NCBI GenBank assembly: GCA_900554495.1
Contig: USHR01000008.1
Location: 1 to 20,214, forward strand
Length of the DNA: 20,214 bases
Source of the DNA: an uncultured Collinsella sp.
Lineage (GTDB): Bacteria > Actinomycetota > Coriobacteriia > Coriobacteriales > Coriobacteriaceae
Direction of reading: 5' to 3'
Shown: positions 6,873 to 14,128 of the stretch, piece by piece
Numbering within the stretch: position 1 is the first letter of the stretch
How the letters are laid out: every line of letters starts with the position of its first letter
The notes under the pieces: model-generated
Databases searched by the model: none
What the model was told of the DNA's origin: nothing
The model's input: only the letters and a program-made list of their open reading frames with translations
Position numbers and translations under genes: made by a program

Positions 6873-7277
6873 ATGGCTATCGAGAAGACCTTCATCATGA
6901 TTAAGCCCGACGCCGTGCGCGATCGCAAAATCGGCGAGATTGTTGCTCGCATTGAGCGCAGCGGTCTTGTTATCGAGCGCTTGGAGATGACCACGCTCGA
7001 GCGCGCTACCGTCGAGGAGCACTACGCCCATCTGGCCGACAAGCCCTTCTTTGGCGGTCTCTGCGACTTTATGACGAGCGGTCCGGTCGTCAAGATGGTC
7101 GTTTCCGGTCTCTCCGCTGTTGCTAAGATGCGCACCCTCATGGGCGCTACCAACCCGCTTGAGGCTGCTCCTGGTACCATCCGCGGCGACTTTGCCGTCG
7201 ATGTCAACGCCAACGTGATCCACGGCTCCGACTGCCTGGAGAACGCCGAGATTGAGATCAAGCGCTTCTTTGGCTAA
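6873..7277 (+). CDS. ndk: Nucleoside diphosphate kinase
   Basis: This 134-residue enzyme moves the terminal phosphate from ATP to other nucleoside diphosphates through a phospho-histidine, balancing NTP and dNTP pools. The family start TFIMIKPDAV (residues 6-15) and the active-site block NVIHGSDCLENAEIEIKRFF (114-133) are clear, with catalytic His117. The residue after HGSD is Cys instead of the commonly seen Ser, which is unlikely to abolish activity. Length is slightly below the usual 135-150. GAAAGG precedes the ATG. The gene is followed by a strong T-tailed terminator and is probably monocistronic. Confidence 0.97.
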   Translation: MAIEKTFIMIKPDAVRDRKIGEIVARIERSGLVIERLEMTTLERATVEEHYAHLADKPFFGGLCDFMTSGPVVKMVVSGLSAVAKMRTLMGATNPLEAAPGTIRGDFAVDVNANVIHGSDCLENAEIEIKRFFG

Positions 7278-7280
7278 ACC

Positions 7281-7300
7281 AGCTTTGACTCCTTAAAGCT
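7281..7300 (+). repeat. Small hairpin after ndk stop
   Basis: AGCTTT and AAAGCT form a 6-bp dyad around GACTCCTT directly after the ndk stop, upstream of the main terminator. Confidence 0.35.
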
Positions 7301-7315
7301 GTTAGCGTGTGGCTT

Positions 7316-7352
7316 GGGCGCCGCGGAACTCCATCCGCGGCGCCCTTTTATT
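7316..7352 (+). terminator. Intrinsic terminator of ndk
   Basis: A perfect 11-bp stem (GGGCGCCGCGG with its complement, loop AACTCCAT) is followed by TTTTATT. Confidence 0.9.
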
Positions 7353-7363
7353 CCAAAATCTAT

Positions 7364-7404
7364 GCAGGGGCCCGCTCGGTCATGTGTTCCGAGCGGGCCC
7401 CTGC
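7364..7404 (-). terminator. Hairpin between convergent ndk and rpiB
   Basis: A perfect 16-bp stem (GCAGGGGCCCGCTCGG and complement) with a 9-nt loop lies 24 nt beyond the rpiB stop. The T-tract is poor on both strands (ATAGATTTTGG on the minus strand), so it is probably the rpiB terminator but of uncertain efficiency. Confidence 0.65.
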
Positions 7405-7428
7405 TGTTAGCTTGTGGCACTGAATAGT

Positions 7429-7896
7429 TTAGGCTTCGTCGACGATCTTAAGGCCGCGCGTGTGATCGATCTCGTTGAGGAGGTTAACGCGACGCTCGTG
7501 ACGACCACCCTCAAACTCGGCGTCGAGCCACTCGTCGACGATCATCTTGGCGAGCTCGGAGCCCACGACGCGGGCGCCAAAGGCGAGCACGTTGGTATTG
7601 TTGTGCATGCGAGAGAGCTTGGCGCTGAAGGGCTCGGAGCACACAACGGCGCGTACGCCCTCGACCTTGTTGGCAGCCAGGCTAATCCCGACACCGGTGC
7701 CACAGATGAGGATGCCCAGGTCGACGTCGCCGTTGGCAACGGCCTTACCCACCTTGTAGCCGGCGATGGGGTAGTCAAAGCTCTCGGAGGTGTCGGTGCC
7801 AAAGTTCACGACCTCGCAGCCGCGCTCCTTCAGGTGCTCGGAAATGATGTTCTTGAGCTCGACGGCGGCATGGTCGTTGCCGATACCAATCTTCAT
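7429..7896 (-). CDS. rpiB: Ribose-5-phosphate isomerase B family (RpiB/LacA/LacB)
   Basis: This 155-residue sugar-phosphate isomerase interconverts ribose-5-phosphate and ribulose-5-phosphate in the non-oxidative pentose phosphate pathway. The family start MKIGIGNDHAAVELK with substrate-contacting His9, the active-site Cys65 in ICGTGVG (64-70), and MHNNTNVLAFGAR (97-109) with His98 are all present. Length fits RpiB. The ATG at 7896 is preceded by AGAGAGGAACC on the minus strand. It is transcribed alone, convergent with ndk and divergent from the cysteine desulfidase gene. A LacA/LacB-type galactose-6-phosphate isomerase is less likely because there is one subunit gene and no lac neighbours. 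Confidence 0.93.
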   Translation of the reverse strand: MKIGIGNDHAAVELKNIISEHLKERGCEVVNFGTDTSESFDYPIAGYKVGKAVANGDVDLGILICGTGVGISLAANKVEGVRAVVCSEPFSAKLSRMHNNTNVLAFGARVVGSELAKMIVDEWLDAEFEGGRHERRVNLLNEIDHTRGLKIVDEA

Positions 7897-8101
7897 GAGT
7901 GGTTCCTCTCTGGTCCGTGCGGCGGAATTGCTAAAGGTTTTACCGCGTTCGACTGCATGATAGCGCGACTTTTGCGTAAACGCTCGGGCGTTTTTTGGTC
8001 AAACGCTTTAGCATGCAACAAGACCGGCTTCTCGTGAATGAATGTCGTCAGTTTGCGCTTGAGCGCCGTCTGCCGGAACCATGGTTGCGGTTTTTGATGC
8101 A

Positions 8102-8130
8102 TTGTTATCAAATAAAAGAACTAATTATTT
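8102..8130 (+). promoter_or_regulatory. Possible promoter of the cysteine desulfidase gene
   Basis: TTGTTA at 8102-8107 is followed after 17 nt by TTATTT in an AT-rich stretch of an otherwise GC-rich region. The rest of the 7897-8167 divergent gap shows no clear operator. Confidence 0.3.
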
Positions 8131-8167
8131 TCGAGAGCCCAGTCCGTTATACAAGTAGGAGATACCT

Positions 8168-9487
8168 ATGCCTACCGATTCCCTTCGTGATGCCGCGTTT
8201 TGCGATGTTTTGAACCGCGAGCTTGTCTGTGCGCTCGGCTGCACCGAGCCCATTGCCGTTGCCTATGCAGCGGCACTGGCGAGCCAGACGCTCGGTTGCG
8301 AGCCCGATCATATGGACGTTGCCTGCTCGGGCAACATCATCAAGAACGTTAAGAGCGTGACCGTGCCCAACTCGGGTGGTATGCACGGTATTGAGGCGGC
8401 AGCCGTGCTGGGTGCCGTGGGTGGCGACGCTAAGAGCGCTCTCGAGGTGCTCGAGAGCGTTAACGATGAAGACCGTGCACGCGTGGCCGAGCTCCTCGCC
8501 GACGCCGGCTACTGCGATGTGTCGCTTGTCGAGGGTGTGCCCAACCTCTACATCAAGGTGACTGCCACGGCCGGGGGCCATACCGCGGTCGTCGAGATTA
8601 CCGATCATCACACCAATGTCACGTGCCATACGCTCGACGGTATTCCGGTATGCGGCAAGTCGGCGGGGGAGTGTGCCGCCTGCGCCGAGCGCGTCGTGGC
8701 CGAGCGTGCGGCAGATAACGCCGATACCCCTATGAGCATTGAGTCCATCATCGACTTTATCGAGGACGGTGACATTGAGGACGCCCGCGCTGCCGTTGAG
8801 CGTCAGATTGAGTTGAACGGTGCGATCAGTGCCGAGGGCCTTGCGCACGCTTGGGGCGCCGAGGTGGGCCGCACGCTGCTGGGTGCTCGTGCCGATGACG
8901 TCGCCTGCCGTGCCCGTGCCCGTGCGGCCGCCGGGTCCGATGCCCGCATGAACGGCTGCGCGCTGCCGGTCGCCATCGTGTGCGGCTCGGGCAATCAGGG
9001 CATTACCTGTGCCTTGCCCGTTATGGAGTATGCCGAGTATTTGCGCTGCGACCATGATCGCCTGGTGCGCGCTGTGATGCTTTCTGATCTGATCGCCGTG
9101 CATATCAAGAGCTATATTGGTGCGCTCTCGGCGTTTTGCGGTGCTATTTGCGCCGCGTGCGGCGCCGGCGCTGCGATTACCTGGCTGTGCGGTGGCACGC
9201 GCGAGCAGATTGGCGCGACGGTTACGAACACGCTCGGTAACGTGGGCGGCATCGTGTGCGACGGCGCCAAGGCGAGCTGTGCCGCCAAGATCTCGGCTGC
9301 CGTCGATGCGGCGATTCTGGGCCATGATATGGCCATGCAGGGTCGCGGCTTCCGCGCCGGCGAGGGCCTGATCCAAGATACCGTTGAGCAGACAATCGCC
9401 AGCATGGGCTACGTGGGCCGTGTGGGTATGAAAGATACCGACGTCGAGATCCTCAACATCATGATCGGCAAAACCCAGGTTTGTTAG
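8168..9487 (+). CDS. cyuA: L-cysteine desulfidase / UPF0597 (CyuA/YhaM) family protein
   Basis: This 439-residue protein matches the CyuA/YhaM family (formerly UPF0597, serine dehydratase alpha-like), oxygen-sensitive iron-sulfur enzymes that split L-cysteine into sulfide, ammonia and pyruvate. Family blocks seen in order are ALGCTEPIA with Cys25, CSGNIIKN (53-60), CGSGNQGITC (272-281), SYIGALSAFCGAICAACGAG (315-334) and CDGAKASCAAK (364-374). Cys25, Cys281, Cys324 and one of Cys328/331 are candidates for cluster ligands. The protein is very Cys-rich overall. TAGGAGATACCT precedes the ATG. No transporter gene adjoins it. A perfect hairpin starts at its stop codon and the structured element at 9520 follows. 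The in vivo substrate (Cys or Ser) is not decided by sequence. Confidence 0.88.
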   Translation: MPTDSLRDAAFCDVLNRELVCALGCTEPIAVAYAAALASQTLGCEPDHMDVACSGNIIKNVKSVTVPNSGGMHGIEAAAVLGAVGGDAKSALEVLESVNDEDRARVAELLADAGYCDVSLVEGVPNLYIKVTATAGGHTAVVEITDHHTNVTCHTLDGIPVCGKSAGECAACAERVVAERAADNADTPMSIESIIDFIEDGDIEDARAAVERQIELNGAISAEGLAHAWGAEVGRTLLGARADDVACRARARAAAGSDARMNGCALPVAIVCGSGNQGITCALPVMEYAEYLRCDHDRLVRAVMLSDLIAVHIKSYIGALSAFCGAICAACGAGAAITWLCGGTREQIGATVTNTLGNVGGIVCDGAKASCAAKISAAVDAAILGHDMAMQGRGFRAGEGLIQDTVEQTIASMGYVGRVGMKDTDVEILNIMIGKTQVC

Positions 9488-9513
9488 TTACGCGGTTTTA
9501 CCAAACCGCGTAA
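9488..9513 (+). terminator. Perfect hairpin abutting the desulfidase stop codon
   Basis: TTACGCGGTTT, loop TACC, then AAACCGCGTAA gives an 11-bp perfect stem starting at the base after the stop codon. There is no T-tract after it, so it may be an RNA-stabilising 3' stem or part of a composite terminator with the next element. Confidence 0.5.
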
Positions 9514-9519
9514 CCAGTC

Positions 9520-9631
9520 GACGCTGCAAACGCCCCTAAGCGGCAATCTGCCTTTCAATCGTCGGGCATGGCCAGAAGGCCTATGCCCTCCTCTTTCAAG
9601 GCACATTGCTCGCTTAGGGGCGTTTTCGCTG
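9520..9631 (+). ncRNA. Structured element, copy 1 (unknown class)
   Basis: The segment folds as one long interrupted hairpin. A 15-bp closing stem (9528-9542 with 9611-9625, AAACGCCCCTAAGCG and its exact complement) continues into GCAA/TTGC with a single bulged T. A 2-by-2 internal loop then leads to TGCCTT/AAGGCA (9549-9554 and 9598-9603), a 9-by-9 internal loop, GGGCAT/ATGCCC (9564-9569 and 9583-9588) and a GGCC-AGAA-GGCC tip. The flanks GACGCTGC and CGCTG recur around copy 2. Between copies the interior is about 85% identical, while the closing stem changes at 7 of 15 pairs, all compensated. It follows the cysteine desulfidase gene. Alternatives are a mobile palindromic repeat or a bidirectional terminator. 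Strand is assumed from the flanking genes. Confidence 0.6.
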
Positions 9632-9677
9632 ACTTATGCTCAACCTGTGGCGCTTTTTTTGGAGCGAGGGAGGGGTC

Positions 9678-10436
9678 CTACGACAGTTCGTCGGCTATTT
9701 GGTGCTCGTAGAAGGCCTCGATTACGGCGTTAAAGTCGCGGGCGAAGTCTTCCATGGTTCCGCGCCAGGTGGCTCGGCTGGGCTTGCCTTGGCCCACATA
9801 GGCAGTCTGAATGCCGCAGGCGGGGCTGGGGAAGTCGCGCTTGGGATCGTTGCCCACCATGAGGACCTCGTGCGGCTCGAGCCCCATCACCTGAAGCTGC
9901 TCTAGATAGTAGGTGGCATCGGGCTTGCAGCGGGTGGTGTTTCCCATGTGCGTCACGAGTTCAAAGGGGGCGTCGGCCAGGTCGCCCCAGCCCATGCGGC
10001 ACTCGATGGCCCCCTGGGGAAAGCTGGGGTTGGTAAAGAGCGCGCAACGCAGTCCAGCGTCCTGTACGGCCTGGAGCGCGGCGTGCGCGCCCGGCATAGC
10101 GTGGGCGTTAATGACCTCGTCGTTCTTGTACGGAAGAATTTCGCGGTCATAGTAGGTAAACGCCTCGTAGATGAGGGGATCGGAGAGGCAGATCCCGCAT
10201 CGGCGCTCGACCTCTTCTTGGTAAAACTCAAGATTGGTGCGGTTGTCCGTGCCGCTGCGGCGATTGGCGTTGAGGTCGACCAGGATGGTGCCGAGGCGCG
10301 CCATCGTGCCACCGCGGCTGCGGCGCCCGATATCCGCGAGCATCGAAGAGACATCCTTAAAATAGCGAAGGATGAACGCGTTGAGGTTGATGCTGAGAAG
10401 CGTTTCGTCCATATCGAAAACGACTGCTTTGAGCAC
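9678..10436 (-). CDS. HAD-superfamily hydrolase
   Basis: This protein of about 252 residues has the four HAD motifs: FDMDETLL (Asp8, Asp10), LFTNPSFP for motif II, the motif III Lys in RCKPDATYY, and VGNDPKRDF for motif IV. An alpha-helical cap lies between motifs I and II, as in subfamily IA phosphatases. It is likely a cytosolic phosphatase of unknown substrate. I chose the GTG at 10436, which gives VLKAVVFDMDETLL and has GAGAAAGG about 8 nt upstream. The longer reading from 10607 adds 57 residues without family likeness. The gene is divergent from rpsA, and its 3' end faces structured element copy 1, which could also act as its terminator. Confidence 0.85.
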   Translation of the reverse strand: MLKAVVFDMDETLLSINLNAFILRYFKDVSSMLADIGRRSRGGTMARLGTILVDLNANRRSGTDNRTNLEFYQEEVERRCGICLSDPLIYEAFTYYDREILPYKNDEVINAHAMPGAHAALQAVQDAGLRCALFTNPSFPQGAIECRMGWGDLADAPFELVTHMGNTTRCKPDATYYLEQLQVMGLEPHEVLMVGNDPKRDFPSPACGIQTAYVGQGKPSRATWRGTMEDFARDFNAVIEAFYEHQIADELS

Positions 10437-10591
10437 GCGGGCACCTTTCTCGAAAAATCGATCTAGAATCGTTGGCTCCGGATACTTTACCCCAAAGCCA
10501 AATGCCTGGCTGGTTATCGTCAAGTTGCGGAGACGTGTGTTCATAAGATTACGAAAAAGTCTCCACACGAGTAAAAAATCGCAGTTCACGC

Positions 10592-10620
10592 TTGAAATCG
10601 AACTCATTTCCCCGTAACCT
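10592..10620 (+). promoter_or_regulatory. Candidate rpsA promoter
   Basis: TTGAAA at 10592-10597 and TAACCT at 10615-10620 are separated by 17 nt. The -10 match is poor, so confidence is low. It would give a leader of about 125 nt. Confidence 0.3.
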
Positions 10621-10721
10621 ATACGAACGTGATTGCATAAGCGTCACATTAGTATCTGTCGGCTCCCGAGTGTTCCTAAACGTTGTGTGCTTGTCGCACC
10701 CTTCTGTAGGTCCTAGCAATC

Positions 10722-10747
10722 GGGGCCCCGTAGTTCGAAAGGGGTCC
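10722..10747 (+). promoter_or_regulatory. Hairpin that can pair the rpsA ribosome binding site
   Basis: GGCCCC (10724-10729) can pair with GGGG-U-CC (10741-10747, bulged T). The GGGG of the Shine-Dalgarno (GAAAGGGG) before the TTG start is thereby covered. The local GGGGCCCC is also self-complementary, giving an alternative fold. This could allow translational control of S1. Confidence 0.4.
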
Positions 10748-10751
10748 ACCT

Positions 10752-11918
10752 TTGAGTGAGATTCAGAACTCGTCCATTTTCTCTCTTGACGATGTCAATG
10801 AGGAGGAGATGAACAACCTCATCGACGGTACGATTACCGACTTTGATGAGGGCGATCTCGTTAACGGCACTGTCGTTAAGATCGAGCATGACGAGGTGCT
10901 CGTTGACATCGGATTCAAGTCCGAGGGCGTTATCCCGGTCCGCGAGCTGTCCATCCGCAAGGACGCTAACCCTGCAGACATCGTTGCACTCGGTGATCCC
11001 ATCGAGGCTCTGGTTCTCCAGAAGGAGGACAAGGACGGTCGTCTGGTCCTGTCCAAGAAGCGTGCCGAGTACGAGCGTGCTTGGAACCGCATCGAGGAGA
11101 AGTTCAACTCCGGCGAGAACGTCGAGGGCGAGGTTATCGAGGTTGTCAAGGGCGGCCTGATCCTCGACATCGGCCTGCGTGGCTTCCTGCCCGCTTCCCT
11201 CGTCGACCTCCGTCGCGTCAAGGACCTCACCTCCTACATGGGCACCCGCATCGAGGCCCGCGTCATCGAGATGGACCGCAACCGCAACAACGTCGTCCTC
11301 TCCCGTCGCGTCGTGCTCGAGGAGTCCCGTAAGGCCGAGCGCTCCGAGATCCTGTCCAAGCTCAAGTCTGGTATGCGTCTCCAGGGCACCGTTTCCTCCA
11401 TCGTCGACTTCGGCGCCTTCGTCGACCTCGGCGGTATCGACGGCCTCATCCACATCTCCGAGCTCTCCTGGAACCACGTCAACCATCCTTCCGAGGTTGT
11501 CAAGGTCGGCCAGGAGGTCGAGGTCGAGGTTCTCGACGTCGATCTCAACCGCGAGCGCATCTCCCTGGGTCTCAAGCAGACCACCGAGGATCCGTGGCGC
11601 GCACTGGTCAAGAAGTACCCCGTCGGCGCTATCGTCGAGGGCACTGTGACCAAGCTTGTCCCGTTCGGCGCTTTCGTCGACCTTGGCGAGGGCATCGAGG
11701 GCCTGGTGCACATCTCCGAGATGGCCAACAAGCACGTCGATCAGCCTTCTCAGGTCACCCATGTGGGCGACAAGGTTCAGGTCAAGGTCATGGAGATCGA
11801 CCTCGACCGTCGTCGTATCTCCCTGTCCATGAAGTCCGCTGCTGAGACTCTGGGTGTCGAGATCGAGGTTACCCCGCTGCCTTCCGAGAAGAAGGACGAG
11901 GAGACCGACGCCGAGTAA
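10752..11918 (+). CDS. rpsA: 30S ribosomal protein S1
   Basis: This 388-residue protein has four S1 RNA-binding domains, at about residues 34-104, 121-187, 205-275 and 290-362, with the typical GxVxxIxxFGAFVDLG...GLIHISEL pattern clearest in domains 3 and 4. S1 helps the 30S subunit bind and unfold mRNA. Four domains and an acidic tail (KKDEETDAE) match the shorter S1 of actinobacteria and other Gram-positives, compared with six domains in Escherichia coli. The start is TTG at 10752, giving MSEIQNSS, with GAAAGGGG seven nt upstream. No ATG fits. Codon use is strongly biased to GTC, CTC, GAG and AAG, as expected for a highly expressed gene. A strong terminator follows. Confidence 0.96.
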   Translation: MSEIQNSSIFSLDDVNEEEMNNLIDGTITDFDEGDLVNGTVVKIEHDEVLVDIGFKSEGVIPVRELSIRKDANPADIVALGDPIEALVLQKEDKDGRLVLSKKRAEYERAWNRIEEKFNSGENVEGEVIEVVKGGLILDIGLRGFLPASLVDLRRVKDLTSYMGTRIEARVIEMDRNRNNVVLSRRVVLEESRKAERSEILSKLKSGMRLQGTVSSIVDFGAFVDLGGIDGLIHISELSWNHVNHPSEVVKVGQEVEVEVLDVDLNRERISLGLKQTTEDPWRALVKKYPVGAIVEGTVTKLVPFGAFVDLGEGIEGLVHISEMANKHVDQPSQVTHVGDKVQVKVMEIDLDRRRISLSMKSAAETLGVEIEVTPLPSEKKDEETDAE

Positions 11919-11944
11919 ATCGGTTTGACGATCACTTGTTTTAA

Positions 11945-11976
11945 GGGACCCGTCCGCAATGGACGGGTCCCTTTTT
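11945..11976 (+). terminator. Intrinsic terminator of rpsA
   Basis: An 11-bp perfect stem GGGACCCGTCC / GGACGGGTCCC with loop GCAAT is followed by TTTTT. Confidence 0.93.
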
Positions 11977-12244
11977 GCATTTGGTGCCGAGATGCATGAT
12001 GCTGCCCATGCTATCCACAAGCTATTTGGTTGTCGGTGCATGAAAAAATGCCGACATCCCGCCTCGGGGAGGAGACGGGAACACACCGAGTAGACGGAGG
12101 GGTGTGGAGCGCGGTCGCGTCTCGACTGACGACGTTGCCCATCGACAGGACCATTGTAGCGCATGGCGGTTCTTGGTTTATCGTGTCGAGCGTTTGCGTT
12201 GTGCCATTGCCTGCGGCAACGGTGTGTTACACTCTTGCACTGCT
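11977..12244 (+). other. Gap between rpsA and rnpB
   Basis: No gene is supported. It contains a small hairpin (TGTCGG at 12031-12036 with CCGACA at 12051-12056, plus CAT/ATG inside) and the presumed rnpB promoter at its end. An 86-codon reading frame covers the region and part of rnpB but has no ribosome binding site or family likeness, so I reject it as coding. Confidence 0.45.
12209..12235 (+). promoter_or_regulatory. Candidate rnpB promoter
   Basis: TTGCCT and TACACT are separated by 15 nt (GCGGCAACGGTGTGT), shorter than ideal. The -10 lies about 10 nt before the first paired base of RNase P RNA, which is the right distance for a transcription start. Confidence 0.35.
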
Positions 12245-12600
12245 GAGTGGGCCAGACGGTCGCGCGATGTGCTGCTTGCAGTACGCGTGAGGAAAGTCCG
12301 GGCTCCAGAGGGCGGGATGCCGGCTAACGGCCGGGCGGAGTGATCCGACGGAAAGCGCCGCAGAAAAGAAGACTCCCACCTGCGCCGCAAGGCGTAAAGG
12401 GAAAAGCTGAAACGGTGGTGTAAGAGACCACCAGCGTCGTGGCAACACGGCGGCTTGGCAAGCCCCATCCGGAGCAAGCGCGAATAGGAACGCTATGGGC
12501 CGGCCCGGTCCGCGTTCGGGTAGCGTGCGTGGAGCTGCACGGTAACGTGCAGACAAGATAAATGACCGTTCACGACAGAACCCGGCTTATAGGCCCACTT
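12245..12600 (+). ncRNA. rnpB: RNase P RNA, bacterial type A
   Basis: This is the catalytic RNA of RNase P, which removes 5' leaders from precursor tRNAs. The universally conserved GAGGAAAGTCCGGGCTCC segment is at 12289-12306. GCCGGCTAACGGCCGGGCGGAGTGA, AAAGGGAAAAGCTGAAACGGTG-like and GGTGTAAGAGACCACCAG blocks follow in the expected order, and the 3' domain has CAGAACCCGGCTTATAGGCCC. Helix P1 closes the ends: GAGTGGGCC at 12245-12253 with GGCCCACTT at 12592-12600 (one G-U). Ends are set by P1 and may be off by a few bases. No T-rich terminator follows; structured element copy 2 begins 12 nt downstream. Confidence 0.96.
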
Positions 12601-12612
12601 GGCAACTATGTT

Positions 12613-12725
12613 GACGCTGCGAACCCGTCAGCGCGGCAATCTGCCTTACAAGCCTTCGGGCATGCCCATAAGGTCAATGCCCTCGTCTTTCAAGGCACCT
12701 TGCTCGCGCTGACGGGTTCTCGCTG
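12613..12725 (+). ncRNA. Structured element, copy 2 (unknown class)
   Basis: This has the same fold as the element at 9520. The 15-bp closing stem is GAACCCGTCAGCGCG (12621-12635) with its exact complement (12705-12719). GCAA/TTGC follows with the same single bulged T, then TGCCTT/AAGGCA, a large internal loop and GGGCAT/ATGCCC. The interior differs from copy 1 at 10 of 68 aligned positions, including one inserted base. The apical stem has one C/T mismatch. The conserved flank GACGCTGC precedes it and TCGCTG follows. It starts 12 nt after RNase P RNA and could be its 3' extension or terminator, an independent RNA, or a repeat. The 3' side lacks a T-tract. Confidence 0.6.
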
Positions 12726-12831
12726 TTGGTGACGGCATTATTGGCGTTTCCGTTCTTGTCGGCGAGGACAACGGTTCTGTCTTTGCCGTATTATTGAGGC
12801 TGTTTGTTGCTTTGCTTGTTGTTGAGGGGCT

Positions 12832-13470
12832 TTGTTGGACAGCTATTTTACTCTGCAATCGAATATTGAGGCTTCGGGCGAGTTTGTGGACCGCAAGAGC
12901 CGTTTTATTGCCCAACTGGTCCATATTGAGTCCGAGGATGAGGCGAATGCCTTTATCGAGATGGTTCGCAAGCGTCATTACGACGCTCGACACAATGTTC
13001 CCGCGTGGATTTTAGTCGATGGACGCGAGCGCCAGAGCGATGATGGTGAGCCGAGCCGCACGAGCGGTATGCCGACGCTCGAGGTGTTGCGTGGCGCGGA
13101 ACTCAAAAATGTTTGCTGCGTAGTGACGCGCTATTTTGGTGGCACGCTGTTAGGGCCCGGTGGCTTGGTGCGCGCCTATACCGCGGCGACGCAGGCGGCG
13201 GTGGCCGCGGCTCAGGAGGCCGGACAGATCGTTGAGATGACGAGCGTTGTGCCCGTTGATGTTCATGTGGCCTATCCGCAATACGAACAGGTGCTTCGCC
13301 TGGCGCAGGATTCGGGCGCCAAGGTTTCGGATACCGATTACGCGGATGCCGTGACGATTCATTTGGTGTTTAAGGCGGGGGAGCAGGAGCCGTTTTGCGC
13401 TAAGATGCGCGAGCTTATGGCGGGGCGCGAGGAGATTGAGGTCGGCGCCCCCGAATTTGCCGAGTTCTAA
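12832..13470 (+). CDS. yigZ: YigZ/IMPACT family protein
   Basis: This 212-residue protein has the UPF0029/IMPACT N-terminal domain (about residues 17-125) and a DUF1949-like C-terminal domain (about 138-205). Signature segments are DRKSRFIAQL (20-29), SDDGEPSRTSGMPTLEVL (69-86) and VVTRYFGGTLLGPGGLVRAY (97-116). Family members are linked to translation or RNA binding through the eukaryotic IMPACT relation, but the bacterial role is not firmly known. The start is TTG: 12832 gives MLDSYFTL, resembling the Bacillus homologue as I recall it, while TTG 12835 has better spacing from GAGGGGC. The two differ by one residue. Confidence 0.9.
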   Translation: MLDSYFTLQSNIEASGEFVDRKSRFIAQLVHIESEDEANAFIEMVRKRHYDARHNVPAWILVDGRERQSDDGEPSRTSGMPTLEVLRGAELKNVCCVVTRYFGGTLLGPGGLVRAYTAATQAAVAAAQEAGQIVEMTSVVPVDVHVAYPQYEQVLRLAQDSGAKVSDTDYADAVTIHLVFKAGEQEPFCAKMRELMAGREEIEVGAPEFAEF

Positions 13471-13540
13471 CGGCGACGGCCAGCGTACTTTTGGATGGAT
13501 CCCAAGCGCACGCCGGCCTTTGTTTTTCCGTTGCTGCCGT

Positions 13541-13987
13541 TTACTCGGCGAGCTGCTTTAGCACATCGCAGGCGATCGCGACGGCATCGTCGATGCAGCC
13601 AGGGCAGCTGCGGAGCGGACCCTTGTCCGATCCGATGCCCTTGAGCGTGCCGCAGACGGTCGTCGTGTTCTTCTCGCCAAATCGCTTGGCAATCTCGCGC
13701 GACAGCTTGTAGGTCTGGCCCTTGGTCTTGGGGTTTTCCATGCCGTCGCTCATCACAAAGCCCATGATGGCCACGGCGCCCGAGATGGCACCGCAGGTTT
13801 CGGTCATGCCGCCCATGCCGGCGCCAAAGCCCTCGGTGAGGGTAAAGGCGGTCTGGGGGTCGAGCCCGACGGCAGGTGCGAGCGTGCAGGCGACGGCCTG
13901 GGCGCAGTTAAAGCCACGGGCGTGGTATTCGGCAGCCTGAGCCTGACAGGCGGTGATGTCGAGCTGGGCCGTATCGATTTGCTTCAT
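13541..13987 (-). CDS. C_GCAxxG_C_C family protein
   Basis: This 148-residue protein matches the C_GCAxxG_C_C family, small Cys-rich probable redox or metal-binding proteins common in anaerobes. It has FNCAQAVACTL with Cys28 and Cys34, EGFGAGMGGMTETCGAISGA (residues 52-71) with Cys65, and a later Cys112 and SCPGC (127-131) pair. The function of the family is not established. The start at 13987 has AAGGAGACAACG directly before it on the minus strand. A longer reading from 14095 lacks such a site. It is divergent from metY, with 230 nt between start codons. A link to sulfur or redox metabolism is a guess based on the Cys residues and its neighbour. Confidence 0.9.
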   Translation of the reverse strand: MKQIDTAQLDITACQAQAAEYHARGFNCAQAVACTLAPAVGLDPQTAFTLTEGFGAGMGGMTETCGAISGAVAIMGFVMSDGMENPKTKGQTYKLSREIAKRFGEKNTTTVCGTLKGIGSDKGPLRSCPGCIDDAVAIACDVLKQLAE

Positions 13988-14128
13988 CGTTGTCTCCTTG
14001 GTCACGGTGTACCTGCCTATGGTACCCGTGACGGGGCATGCAATCATCGAGAGCTTCATGTATGCCTTGTTTTTATCTATCGAACAAATGCCCAAGGCTT
14101 GAGATAAATACCCCTGATCAATTTGTCC

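Larger units (their letters stand above)
10437..10751. other. Divergent HAD/rpsA intergenic region
   Basis: About 315 nt with no gene. A GGAGAC/GTCTCC dyad at 10529-10534 and 10559-10564 flanks an AT-rich 24-nt centre and could be an operator. A weak rpsA promoter candidate and the rpsA leader hairpin are listed separately. I see no riboswitch. Confidence 0.4.

Noticed and set aside
8147..9376. 409-codon ORF antisense to the cysteine desulfidase gene
   Set aside because: Shadow frame with His/Arg/Gly-rich composition and no start signal. The sense protein has clear family motifs.
9488..9640. CRISPR-like or insertion-sequence end
   Set aside because: The two element copies are 3 kb apart, unspaced as an array, and have no adjacent transposase or terminal duplication.
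10713..12164. 483-codon ORF antisense to rpsA
   Set aside because: It mirrors the strongly biased codons of rpsA, has a low-complexity Leu/Asp/Val composition and no ribosome binding site. The sense strand is a clear S1 protein.
12030..12290. 86-codon ORF running into rnpB
   Set aside because: No ribosome binding site, overlaps the conserved RNase P RNA and its promoter, and shows no family likeness.
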